A DNA stretch of 23,161 nucleotides. Origin: JAJTFW01 sp964534995 (GTDB lineage: Bacteria > Bacteroidota > Bacteroidia > AKYH767-A > OLB10). The DNA lies in contig CAZHSC010000056.1 in NCBI GenBank assembly GCA_964534995.1, forward strand, positions 1-23,161, read 5' to 3'. How positions within the stretch are numbered: the stretch's first letter is position 1; each line of letters starts with the position of its first letter. The translations under genes and the position numbers were made by a program. The notes beneath the pieces were generated by a model. The model saw only the letters and a program-made list of their open reading frames with translations. It ran no database searches and was not told the origin of the DNA. Positions 1 to 6,874 of the stretch are shown here, piece by piece.

Positions 1-53
1 TACCACCTTAAATTTACATCATGTTTGGTAAACTTTATGCTGACGATCTACAA

Positions 54-503
54 TCAGAATCCTAAAAATGTATAAACAGTTTGTTCAGGATCATAGTTTT
101 CATATTCAAAAAAGTTAATTTTCTTCTTTTCCGAATAATCGGCACAAAGAGCCATAATATCTCCGTATGGGTTTACTGAAATAAGCGAAATACCCGAATC
201 TGCTTTACGTGAAACAACAATTTCGTCATCTTGCGCTGTGTTGATTTCTATATTGAAAGTTGTATTATTAAACTTTTCAATTTTTACGATTTGTAATAAT
301 ATAGAGCGGAGAACATTTATCTGTTCAACAGATACATCGTTTTGCTGTATAATTTTATTTAAACGACTTTCCTTGTCGTTTCCATACGTTGTAGAAAGTG
401 ATCCAGATGTATAAAGCACAACCTCGTTCATCATATCATTTATATCTGATGAAATTATTTGAGGATTAATATATATATTGTATGTTATAAATGGTTCAGT
501 CAT
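54..503 (-). CDS. Hypothetical protein, 149 aa
   Basis: I do not recognise this protein. It has an ATG start (complement of 501-503) and a TGA stop, and encodes 149 residues with no signal peptide or membrane segment visible. It is mostly polar, with a central helix-like stretch (about residues 50-75) followed by alternating segments that read like beta strands. It follows the TIGR04255-like gene on the same strand after a gap of about 31 bp, so the two are probably cotranscribed. TIGR04255-type proteins are often paired with a small unknown gene, which would fit, but this is inference. The function is unknown; I am fairly confident that it is a real gene because it is long, uninterrupted and closely spaced with its neighbour. 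Confidence 0.6.
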   Translation of the reverse strand: MTEPFITYNIYINPQIISSDINDMMNEVVLYTSGSLSTTYGNDKESRLNKIIQQNDVSVEQINVLRSILLQIVKIEKFNNTTFNIEINTAQDDEIVVSRKADSGISLISVNPYGDIMALCADYSEKKKINFFEYENYDPEQTVYTFLGF

Positions 504-534
504 TTCAATATATGTTTAGTAATGTTATCAATTT

Positions 535-1290
535 TTATTGAAATTTGTTTCTTGTCTCTGTAGTGATTGAGTTAAAAAATATTTCATTTTTAAATTCTCT
601 CAACCTCACAACGTCATCCCATAGTCCTGCATCACCTACCTTGTTTTGGTATAGTTTAAATACATCAATATCCAAAACAATATCAACGTGTTGGTTTGAT
701 TCTCTTCCTACCTTTTCATTTATTATTGCATTAATTGACCTGTCGTGATTAGCTAAATTCAATTGCATAAAGTAATTATCCAATGAATAGTTAATGCCAT
801 CAGGTATGCTTGGGATAAGTTTTAAATGTTTTGCAGGATCGAATTTTAAACTTTCATCCGATTTTACAATCCTGTTTATATATCTCAGTGCAATTCTATT
901 TAATTGCATGGTTTTGCAACCCTTATAAAAGGTTTCCCATAAACTTTTACTTTCCTCAAGGATTGCAGGCCATTGCCTGTAAGGTTTTAAAATATGGAAA
1001 GAAAAGAAATTGGATCCGACCTGAATCGCTGTCTTCTGGTCTTTACTATTAATTATTAGCCCATCACTTTTATGTGATGCTGCTAAAGTTCCTTGTCCTT
1101 TTTCTTGCGTGTCTCCAAATTTTGCACTTAGGTTAAGCTGAATGCGCTCTTTTTTTATGGGAAAATCATTCGAAATTTTTGAATAAAAAGAATTTATCTC
1201 TCTTGATCCATCCGAATCAATTAAGTTAAATCGAAGATCCAGGACAGCCTCTTGTACAGGTGGGTTTGATAAGTCTGGCCATTTTTCCAT
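535..1290 (-). CDS. TIGR04255 family protein
   Basis: The protein of 251 residues starts with MEKWPDLSNPPVQEAVLDLR. The phrase NPPVQEAVLDLRF near the N-terminus and the ending with LREFKNEIFFNSIT are what I know from the TIGR04255 family, a group of about 250-residue cytoplasmic proteins of unknown function that occur sporadically in bacteria, often in accessory regions. I chose the ATG at 1290; the frame stays open to a TTG at 1365, but the family begins close to the NPP motif. There is no signal peptide or membrane helix. The gene precedes the 149-residue unknown gene in the same operon. No enzymatic motif is visible. Family assignment is by recalled motif only; the function is open. Confidence 0.65.
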   Translation of the reverse strand: MEKWPDLSNPPVQEAVLDLRFNLIDSDGSREINSFYSKISNDFPIKKERIQLNLSAKFGDTQEKGQGTLAASHKSDGLIINSKDQKTAIQVGSNFFSFHILKPYRQWPAILEESKSLWETFYKGCKTMQLNRIALRYINRIVKSDESLKFDPAKHLKLIPSIPDGINYSLDNYFMQLNLANHDRSINAIINEKVGRESNQHVDIVLDIDVFKLYQNKVGDAGLWDDVVRLREFKNEIFFNSITTETRNKFQ

Positions 1291-1309
1291 ATAAGTCACC
1301 AATAATAAG

Positions 1310-1375
1310 TCATTTTTTTGGGTTTTCCGTAACAATTTGGTTAGGAATATCCAATCTTTGGGCAATTGCTTTCAT
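1310..1375 (-). other. Short ORF, 21 codons, possible gene remnant
   Basis: An ATG at 1375 opens a 21-codon frame (starting MKAIAQRLDIPNQIV) that stops 19 bp before the TIGR04255 start. The phrase resembles the ALAKxLGIPEEII segment found near the end of NAD-synthase or QueC-type ATP pyrophosphatases, so it may be the tail of a decayed gene. It could also be a leader peptide or chance. Nothing upstream continues it. Confidence 0.15.
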
Positions 1376-1538
1376 TAACAGGTGATTTACAATCAGAAAC
1401 GAACAAATATGTAAAAAGATTGTAAATCGTAGAATCATACCCAAATAATACAACTTTGAATAATTTATTACGAGTAAAATTAATACTTCTATGGTTAAGA
1501 TATTGTTAAACTGAGCCTAACCTGTAATTGTTCTGTCA

Positions 1539-1546
1539 TATATTTG
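1539..1546 (+). promoter_or_regulatory. Possible Bacteroidota -7 box
   Basis: TATATTTG matches the Bacteroidota consensus TAnnTTTG. No TTG or TTTG -33 element sits at the usual spacing of about 19-21 bp, so support is weak. It would drive a transcript of about 120 nt ending at the hairpin 1647-1670, or reading into the GIY-YIG gene. The rest of 1376-1693 holds only AT-rich spacer and the repeat at 1632-1647. Confidence 0.25.
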
Positions 1547-1631
1547 AGTAGGAATGCAACAGCCAAAAACGGATCAAATCATTGAAAATCAGCAGGTCAT
1601 CCCTGAAACGGTTTGATATTTCCTGATCATC

Positions 1632-1647
1632 GGGAGCGGTGCAGCAG
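1632..1647 (+). repeat. 16-bp direct repeat, left copy
   Basis: GGGAGCGGTGCAGCAG occurs here and again, identically, at 2070-2085. The two copies bracket the first GIY-YIG gene and its hairpins. Confidence 0.7.
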
Positions 1648-1675
1648 AGGCCATCCGAAAGGGTGGCCTCTTTCA
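1647..1675 (+). terminator. Intrinsic terminator-like hairpin
   Basis: GAGGCCATCC and GGGTGGCCTC form a 10-bp stem (one G-U pair) closed by a GAAA tetraloop, followed by TTTC and AT-rich sequence. It lies just before the GIY-YIG start at 1694. The U-run is short, so termination is likely but may be incomplete. Confidence 0.5.
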
Positions 1676-1693
1676 TTTAAAAATGTTTTTAGA

Positions 1694-1993
1694 ATGTATT
1701 TTATCTACATATTGGAATCAGAACTGAAAGGATATTACTATATCGGATATAGTCATGATCCTGATGCGAGACTCATGCAGCACAATCAAGTTGAATCAGG
1801 CACCTATACTAGCAAGCACAGACCCTGGAAAAAGAAAGCAATTATTCCCATAAGTGAATCTGAAGCACAGGCTATTCGTGTTGAGAGATATATAAAAAGT
1901 CAGAAGCAGCGAAGGTTTATAACACTTGTTATAGAAAATTCAAACGATCCTTCATTTATACAATGGCTGAAGGAAAAGAGTTCCGCTGGTTAG
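1694..1993 (+). CDS. GIY-YIG nuclease superfamily protein
   Basis: This is a single-domain GIY-YIG protein of 99 residues, the usual length for the orphan UvrC/URI-like nucleases scattered in Bacteroidota. It begins MYFIYILES, carries YIL (5-7) and YIG (16-18), the catalytic arginine in DPDARLMQH (R26) and the metal-binding glutamate in AIRVERYIKS (E64), so the active site looks complete. I chose the ATG at 1694, at the point where the domain starts; the frame stays open upstream to 1613, but that stretch covers the repeat and hairpin and looks non-coding. A 16-bp repeat occurs on each side, and an 18-bp inverted repeat begins right after the stop. The cellular role of such proteins is not established; DNA repair or mobility is possible. 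Confidence 0.8.
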   Translation: MYFIYILESELKGYYYIGYSHDPDARLMQHNQVESGTYTSKHRPWKKKAIIPISESEAQAIRVERYIKSQKQRRFITLVIENSNDPSFIQWLKEKSSAG

Positions 1994-1995
1994 AG

Positions 1996-2116
1996 TCCCG
2001 CAATACTGCGGGATTAATCATGGGGTCCCTGGTTCGAGCCCAAGCTTGTCCCGCTGAACAGCGGGGAGGGGGAGCGGTGCAGCAGATCCCGCAGTATTGC
2101 GGGAACGCTGCACCGC
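1996..2116 (+). repeat. Nested inverted repeats with tRNA T-arm-like core
   Basis: TCCCGCAATACTGCGGGA (1996-2013) and TCCCGCAGTATTGCGGGA (2087-2104) are exact reverse complements, and each is also a hairpin by itself. Between them, CCCGCT/AGCGGG (2050-2065) forms a third hairpin and CCTGGTTCGAGCCCAAG (about 2028-2044) looks like a tRNA T arm with 4 of 5 stem pairs. GCGGTGCAGC (2074-2083) pairs with GCTGCACCGC (2107-2116), enclosing the right hairpin. The right copy of the 16-bp repeat is at 2070-2085. No complete tRNA can be folded. Confidence 0.7.
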
Positions 2117-2118
2117 CC

Positions 2119-2150
2119 CGAAGCGTAAATCGAGCATCGCGAGATTTTCT
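2119..2150 (+). repeat. 32-bp imperfect direct repeat, copy 1
   Basis: The 32-bp stretch beginning CGAAGCGTAAATCGAGCATC recurs at 2260-2291 with three mismatches by eye. It lies between the nested inverted repeats and the terminator at 2175. Confidence 0.65.
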
Positions 2151-2174
2151 GCTTCGGCGGCGGTATATAAATGT

Positions 2175-2214
2175 AAAGAGACCTGGTTCTTATTGAACCG
2201 GGTCTCTTTTTTTT
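2175..2214 (+). terminator. Strong intrinsic terminator
   Basis: AAAGAGACCTGGTTC (2175-2189) pairs with GAACCGGGTCTCTTT (2195-2209), a 15-bp stem with one G-U pair and a five-base loop. The stem runs into a continuous tract of T residues. It should end transcription from the GIY-YIG region; because the stem is flanked by A on the left, it could work on the other strand too. Confidence 0.8.
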
Positions 2215-2259
2215 AGGCTAATTCATGTTTTTCAGATATAGGCTGCTTTATTGACGCCT

Positions 2260-2291
2260 CGAAGCGTGAATCGAGCATCGCGGGATTCTCT
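2260..2291 (+). repeat. 32-bp imperfect direct repeat, copy 2
   Basis: Second copy of the element at 2119-2150, beginning CGAAGCGTGAATCGAGCATC, with three substitutions. It is followed directly by the inverted-repeat structure 2325-2380. Confidence 0.65.
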
Positions 2292-2324
2292 ACTTACGGC
2301 CTGTAAGGCATGAAGTGTGCGTGT

Positions 2325-2380
2325 AGCGGTGAAGTAGAGGGTAAAGCGTTCTTCGCAAACTCTACCCACACTTCACTGCT
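2325..2380 (+). repeat. Imperfect palindrome (extended hairpin)
   Basis: AGCGGTGAAGT (2325-2335) pairs with ACTTCACTGCT (2370-2380) with one G-U pair, and GGGTA (2339-2343) pairs with TACCC (2363-2367), leaving a small inner loop. No T-run follows, so it is not a typical terminator. It may be a REP-like extragenic palindrome. The remainder of the 1994-2539 gap, 2381-2500, shows nothing I can name. Confidence 0.5.
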
Positions 2381-2482
2381 GTAAATTGAAAAGGGCAGGA
2401 AGCAGATAAAGAACTGAATTACTTATTCAATCGCGCATTAAAAATCACAAACACTTTTATTCGTTTGTAAATGCTTGTTTAG

Positions 2483-2512
2483 TTTTCACAAGCATGCCTG
2501 GTGTTAGATTTG
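2483..2512 (+). promoter_or_regulatory. Possible Bacteroidota promoter
   Basis: TAGATTTG (2505-2512) matches TAnnTTTG exactly. A TTTT at 2483-2486, 18 bp upstream, is an imperfect -33 element. The predicted start near 2519 would leave a leader of about 20 nt before the ATG at 2540. Confidence 0.35.
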
Positions 2513-2539
2513 ACTTTCATTTGTCGTTGAATCTTTCCG

Positions 2540-2833
2540 ATGATACATCACCCGAAGTTTGCTGTTTACATATTATTCAGTCTCAAAGATAAACTCTTTT
2601 ACATCGGTTACACGGCGAACTTTAAGCGAAGGATGGGAGAGCATGAAGCAGGTAAATCGAAAAGTACAGCCTGCAGAAGACCGTTCATTTGTGTGTTCGT
2701 TGAATATTATCTGAGCCGTTCAGATGCCCTTCGACGGGAGTAATACTTCAAGAACACTGCCGGTAAAAGGGTCTTGAGATTGATGCTGAATGAAAGCCTG
2801 ATGGATTTGCACAAGCGCAATCGGGTCGCTTAA
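2540..2833 (+). pseudogene. GIY-YIG protein gene with one in-frame stop
   Basis: The frame opens MIHHPKFAVYILFSLKDK and carries YIL (10-12), YIG (21-23), the catalytic arginine (R30) and the glutamate of DALRRE (E67). A TAA at 2741-2743 interrupts it directly after E67. Past this stop the same frame continues for 29 codons, YFKNTAGKRVLRLMLNESLM and beyond, to a TAA at 2831-2833. Family members typically read REKYFKTTAGKK at this place, so the stop replaces what is usually a lysine (AAA to TAA would be one change). The product without read-through is 67 residues and lacks the last helices. It is a recent nonsense pseudogene, a sequencing error or, less likely, a read-through gene. No frameshift is needed. 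Confidence 0.75.
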
Positions 2834-2859
2834 ACCGGGTCCGGTGCGATTACAGGCAT

Positions 2860-4860
2860 TTACTTTTTCTGCAGCACGCTAAATCTCCGTGTTATATTAC
2901 CTTCATTATTGCTCAAATGCAAAGTATATAGACCGTTTATTAAATAAGATATATCCACCTGCATGGTTTTTTCTGCAACACGCGTCTCCTCATAAAGTAT
3001 CTTTCCTGAGAGGTCAGTAATGATCAGCTGACATGCAGTTCCTTTCATTTGCCGGGGCTCCAGCATGAGCACCGTATTTGCAGGATTAGGATATACCAGG
3101 ACATCCATACCTGATACAGCGTTCTCCTCTACGCCGGTAACTCCGGGCAAGAGGTTAATTCCCTTCTGCGCATCTACACTGTCGCCGAGATTATTGATAA
3201 GCGTCAGCTTTAATTCATAGCTTCCCGCCGTCAATCCTGATGTATTCCAGCCGGCCAAAACACCGTGCCGGACCTCCAGGGCGCTGTCCATAACAATGGG
3301 TGTCCATACAGGGCTGCCTGCCGCTTTAAAATACAGACTGTAAGCCTCAAAATCCATCCAGGATCCCTGGGGCCCCTGATCAATAAAGGCGGTTCCGGCT
3401 ACGGGAATTACCGCATTGGTATATCCGGTAGCAGGGCCATTGATGTTGGCATACCAGACTACGGCACCTTCTTCCGCCACCGGATCCTGCGGCATCGTAC
3501 TCTGTACAACAATCATCACACTCTGTCCGATGGCTGTGGGAGGGTTACTGTTACAGGTACCATAGCCGAAAACAAATATTCCATGCCGCTCACTCCGGAT
3601 GATTGACATGGCACTGCTCAGGGAGCTCACGATTACACTGGTGTCCGTTGCCCAGAAATATCCTCCCGAACCATCCAGTAAAAAATTTTCGGCAAGGCAC
3701 ATGGAGGTATACTGCGTACCTACTTCTCCTAAGATACATCCGGTAATGTGCAAATACGATGAATCAAAAACATATAAACTCCAGGTTTGCACATTGCAAT
3801 TGTTGAATTGTAAATTCCGATCGGACAAGGGCGCTGTGAAATTGCTGTACACCGAATTGTTCACCAAACCTGAAGCGTTCACTGAATCTCCGTTCTGAAA
3901 CCAGCAACCGATGGCCCTGATGGTTGAATTGCTGATGGTAACATCCGATCCGTTCACCGGCATCAACCCCCACCATACGTTGGTGCAGGTATCCAGCTGT
4001 ACTTCATACCCGATGCCGCTGTGTCCGGGTTGCATCTGATTTGCAATATAGGTATTCACTATGGCACCGGCAGGATAGGACGTGTTGATGATGGAAGAGT
4101 CGGGATAGTGTTGCCATAACAACAGGGTATCCGAATGGCTGACATGAAAGCGACTGGTTCCGCTTATAATGTATTCACCCATTAAATTACAATCGCTGAT
4201 TGTTACCTGCGGATTCCCCCACAGTCCTGCCGTGGTCCAGTCATTTTGATACACATGATGCATATTCACCTGCGCTTCGCCCTGGAAAATAAAATTATGC
4301 GACATGCCGCTGAATTCAAAAGAACTGTTATTCACGGTAAGCGTGGCGCTGTCGAGGGCCAGCAAGGATCGCTGGTAAAACCAGGCCTGGGGAATATGAA
4401 ATTGGGTGGAATCGGCAATCAGGCTGCCATGTCCCCAGATATAAATATCGCCAAGGATGGTGGCATTTGCATGGTCAAAAATTAACACCCCATCATTGAA
4501 AACATATACTGGACCGTTACAGATCCAGTTGCCGCTTACCACCAGGGTATCATTGGGAACTACTCCTACATAGGCAGTGTCTATTTGTACGGGAGACAAA
4601 ACCGGGAAGCCGCGATTCCCCCTTTGCTGAATAGCAGGTCTCGAAATCTCTCTGTGAACCGCCCTCATGGGCGCCATGGGAAAGGAAGCAGATTTTTCAG
4701 GACTGTTGGTTGCCGGAGGAGTTTCTGAAGCTGACTTTCTTAGCGCTTCTATACTTTGACGTATGCGGTCAAAAGGAATTTTATGATCAGCATTACGTTG
4801 CGCCCGGGAGGGCATTACAAACAACATGAATAAGCTCAGGTAACGGAGAAACAAAGTCAT
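2860..4860 (-). CDS. T9SS-secreted beta-helix-like surface protein
   Basis: This is a 666-residue exported protein. Residues 1-20 form a signal peptide (TLFLRYLSLFMLFVMPSRA, then Q). Residues of about 30-60 are a low-complexity polar linker. From about 100 to 430 the sequence has repeated short strands rich in N, S, T and V (for example ISNSTIRAIG, VNNSSFEF, FNNCNVQTW), as in right-handed parallel beta-helix proteins. A more globular, Ig-like part follows (about 440-580). Residues 585-666 are a type IX secretion sorting domain: VLVYPNPANT, then DLSGKILYE and a final GLYTLHLSN...RRFSVLQKK. The protein should therefore be exported and anchored on or released from the cell surface. It is divergent from the propeller protein at 5099. 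Substrate or partner unknown; a role in adhesion or polysaccharide binding is a guess. Confidence 0.85.
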   Translation of the reverse strand: MTLFLRYLSLFMLFVMPSRAQRNADHKIPFDRIRQSIEALRKSASETPPATNSPEKSASFPMAPMRAVHREISRPAIQQRGNRGFPVLSPVQIDTAYVGVVPNDTLVVSGNWICNGPVYVFNDGVLIFDHANATILGDIYIWGHGSLIADSTQFHIPQAWFYQRSLLALDSATLTVNNSSFEFSGMSHNFIFQGEAQVNMHHVYQNDWTTAGLWGNPQVTISDCNLMGEYIISGTSRFHVSHSDTLLLWQHYPDSSIINTSYPAGAIVNTYIANQMQPGHSGIGYEVQLDTCTNVWWGLMPVNGSDVTISNSTIRAIGCWFQNGDSVNASGLVNNSVYSNFTAPLSDRNLQFNNCNVQTWSLYVFDSSYLHITGCILGEVGTQYTSMCLAENFLLDGSGGYFWATDTSVIVSSLSSAMSIIRSERHGIFVFGYGTCNSNPPTAIGQSVMIVVQSTMPQDPVAEEGAVVWYANINGPATGYTNAVIPVAGTAFIDQGPQGSWMDFEAYSLYFKAAGSPVWTPIVMDSALEVRHGVLAGWNTSGLTAGSYELKLTLINNLGDSVDAQKGINLLPGVTGVEENAVSGMDVLVYPNPANTVLMLEPRQMKGTACQLIITDLSGKILYEETRVAEKTMQVDISYLINGLYTLHLSNNEGNITRRFSVLQKK

Positions 4861-4998
4861 TGCACTTTGATTAAGGAGCTAAGATATTAATCTTTTTCAT
4901 GCGCGAATGACAAGGCGGAACAATTCCGGTGTCCGTATCCATGATTTTGATCATGGGTTCAAAATTCAAGTATCATTTTTAAATTTAAGGTCATGAAA

Positions 4999-5006
4999 TA
5001 GTTTTG
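4999..5006 (+). promoter_or_regulatory. Possible -7 box for the 5099 gene
   Basis: TAGTTTTG matches TAnnTTTG. The -33 region (about 4974-4980) is T-rich but has no clear TTTG. The predicted leader would be about 85 nt. The site lies in the 238-bp divergent gap between two T9SS cargo genes; no other motif was found there. Confidence 0.3.
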
Positions 5007-5098
5007 TCTTGGGCAGGAGGGTTTGAGTGTTTATCATAATCCCTGTCAGCGTTTAACCATATACAAAGTTCAACATCACCCGAAACGATAAAATCCCT

Positions 5099-6808
5099 AT
5101 GAAGAAACTCAACCTGACCCTTGCCTGCCTTGTATTGTTATCCGGTATCTGTTTTCACTTACAGGCGCAAACCTGGCAATGGGCCTCCGGCTTCGGTGGC
5201 GTGGATTACGATTACAGCAATGATGTCTGCCGTGATGCTGACGGTAATCTTATTGTTGTGGGCGCCTTTGGCGGCGATTCGCTCGTGATTGGCAATACAG
5301 TTCTTTATAATGGACCCAATATTTATAACGAAATGTATGTAGCGAAATTTGACAGTATGGGCGTTTTGATCTGGGCACAGAAGTTCGGAGGATCAAATGA
5401 TGAGTTTGCCTACTCGGTAGTTACCGATGTTCACAACAACATATGGATCTGCGGCACTTTCAACAGCAATCCGCTTGTACTCGGTTCATTTACGCTTAAC
5501 AATACTTCCAATGTAACCGATGATGCATTATTACTCAAACTTGGACCCGGCGGGAATGTATTGTGGGCAGGAAGAATCGGAGGAACAGATAATGAAGACG
5601 GGAAAAAAATCGCGATTGATTCCGCCGGCAACGTCATTATTGCAGGGGATTTCGCCAGTCCGACTCTCAGCATAGGCGGCACTACGTTTAACAACACCAA
5701 CAATGGTACAGACGATGTATTTGTGGCCAGGTATGATTCACTGGGCAATTTTATCTGGGCCGCAACGGCCGGAGGAAGCGGCGGTACAGGATATGAAGAA
5801 TTATATGGGCTGGCGGCAGATAATCATGGCAATATCTACATAGGAGGCATTTACGGCTCTGCAACGATGACAATTGGCACACAAACATTGACCAACACCG
5901 GTGGATACGATATTTTCCTTGCAAAATTTATATTCAACGGAAATTTTGACTGGGCGGTAAGTGCGGGAGGTTCCACCTCTTCCGATTACTTACTGGGAAT
6001 AGCGGTGGATGGGTATAATAACATTTATACCAGTGGACGATTTTACAGTAAGCATGTCACATTTGGAAATTTTAATTCCACCAATAATGATACTATCACC
6101 TTTACATCAGATTACTTCCTTGCAAAGTATAATAGCTCCGGAGCGGTTACCTGGTTGAGAACAGGTGGCAGCGATGATAACGAAGCTTTCAAGGATATTA
6201 AAACAGACGCAGAGGGCAATATTACCGCGGGAGGATGGTTTGATAGTGACAGTGTTTTTTTAGCAGGCTCATGGCGAAAAAACACCACTAATAACAGCCT
6301 GGGCGACGCACTCCTCGTAAATTTCGACTCTTCCGGTACACAACAATCCGCACAAACATTCGGGGGTAACTCCATAGACTTTATCACAAGTATGGCCATA
6401 AACAGAAAAGGTGATCTGTTTGTATGTGGCAGCTACTCCAGTAGCCTGCTCTTAATTCCACCCTATTCCCTCCCCGGACATTCAGGTAGTCAGGACTTCT
6501 TTGTAGCCAGGCTAAGCGGTTTAACCGCGGGTATCAACGCCCCTCAGACATTTGAAAATTTATTGCTTTACCCCAACCCCAACCGCGGTGAATTTTATTT
6601 GACGCTTCCGGAAGCGTGGCAGTATCCGCTTACGCTGGAACTTATGAATGCTACCGGACAGTTGATCAGCCGATTTACACTGAATCAGGATGCTTTATAC
6701 GGAAAAAACATACCAATCACCATCAGGCAAAGGGATGGAATGTATTTTCTGCGGGTCAATTCCGCATCGAAAAACACGGTTTTGAAAGTTATGGTACAGG
6801 CTGAATAA
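5099..6808 (+). CDS. T9SS-secreted SBBP-type beta-propeller protein
   Basis: This is a 569-residue exported protein. Residues 1-24 are a signal peptide ending FHLQAQ. The body consists of seven units of about 60-70 residues, each with a WAxxxGG-like start (WQWASGFGG, LIWAQKFGG, VLWAGRIGG, FIWAATAGG, FDWAVSAGG, VTWLRTGG, QQSAQTFGG), then DxxGNxxxxG and xFxAKxxxxG. This is the SBBP-type repeat known from Bacteroidota surface proteins, and seven copies suggest one closed seven-bladed propeller. Residues 488-569 are the type IX secretion sorting domain (LLLYPNPNRG ... GMYFLRVNS). The protein is probably delivered to the cell surface. The gene is 66 bp upstream of the next exported protein and may be cotranscribed with it. 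The ligand is unknown. Confidence 0.88.
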   Translation: MKKLNLTLACLVLLSGICFHLQAQTWQWASGFGGVDYDYSNDVCRDADGNLIVVGAFGGDSLVIGNTVLYNGPNIYNEMYVAKFDSMGVLIWAQKFGGSNDEFAYSVVTDVHNNIWICGTFNSNPLVLGSFTLNNTSNVTDDALLLKLGPGGNVLWAGRIGGTDNEDGKKIAIDSAGNVIIAGDFASPTLSIGGTTFNNTNNGTDDVFVARYDSLGNFIWAATAGGSGGTGYEELYGLAADNHGNIYIGGIYGSATMTIGTQTLTNTGGYDIFLAKFIFNGNFDWAVSAGGSTSSDYLLGIAVDGYNNIYTSGRFYSKHVTFGNFNSTNNDTITFTSDYFLAKYNSSGAVTWLRTGGSDDNEAFKDIKTDAEGNITAGGWFDSDSVFLAGSWRKNTTNNSLGDALLVNFDSSGTQQSAQTFGGNSIDFITSMAINRKGDLFVCGSYSSSLLLIPPYSLPGHSGSQDFFVARLSGLTAGINAPQTFENLLLYPNPNRGEFYLTLPEAWQYPLTLELMNATGQLISRFTLNQDALYGKNIPITIRQRDGMYFLRVNSASKNTVLKVMVQAE

Positions 6809-6874
6809 TATCAAGGGTATTCATTGTGCAGATATGTAAGTCCATTACACTATCTTCGCTTAAACACAATGCCC

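Noticed and set aside
1613..1693. Longer start for the first GIY-YIG gene
   Set aside because: The extra 27 residues come from the 16-bp repeat and the terminator hairpin, and the domain begins at the ATG at 1694.
2020..2060. Possible tRNA gene (T-arm-like GGTTCGAGCCC)
   Set aside because: No acceptor stem, D arm or anticodon arm can be built around it; only a T-arm-like piece exists, so it is described as part of the repeat.
1963..2196. 77-codon plus-strand frame after the GIY-YIG gene
   Set aside because: It runs through the nested hairpins, repeats and into the terminator; composition is dictated by the repeats and no protein family is visible.
5099..6808. Internal repeats of the propeller gene as DNA-level tandem repeats
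   Set aside because: The units are alike in protein sequence but diverged in DNA; they are protein repeats, not a tandem DNA array.
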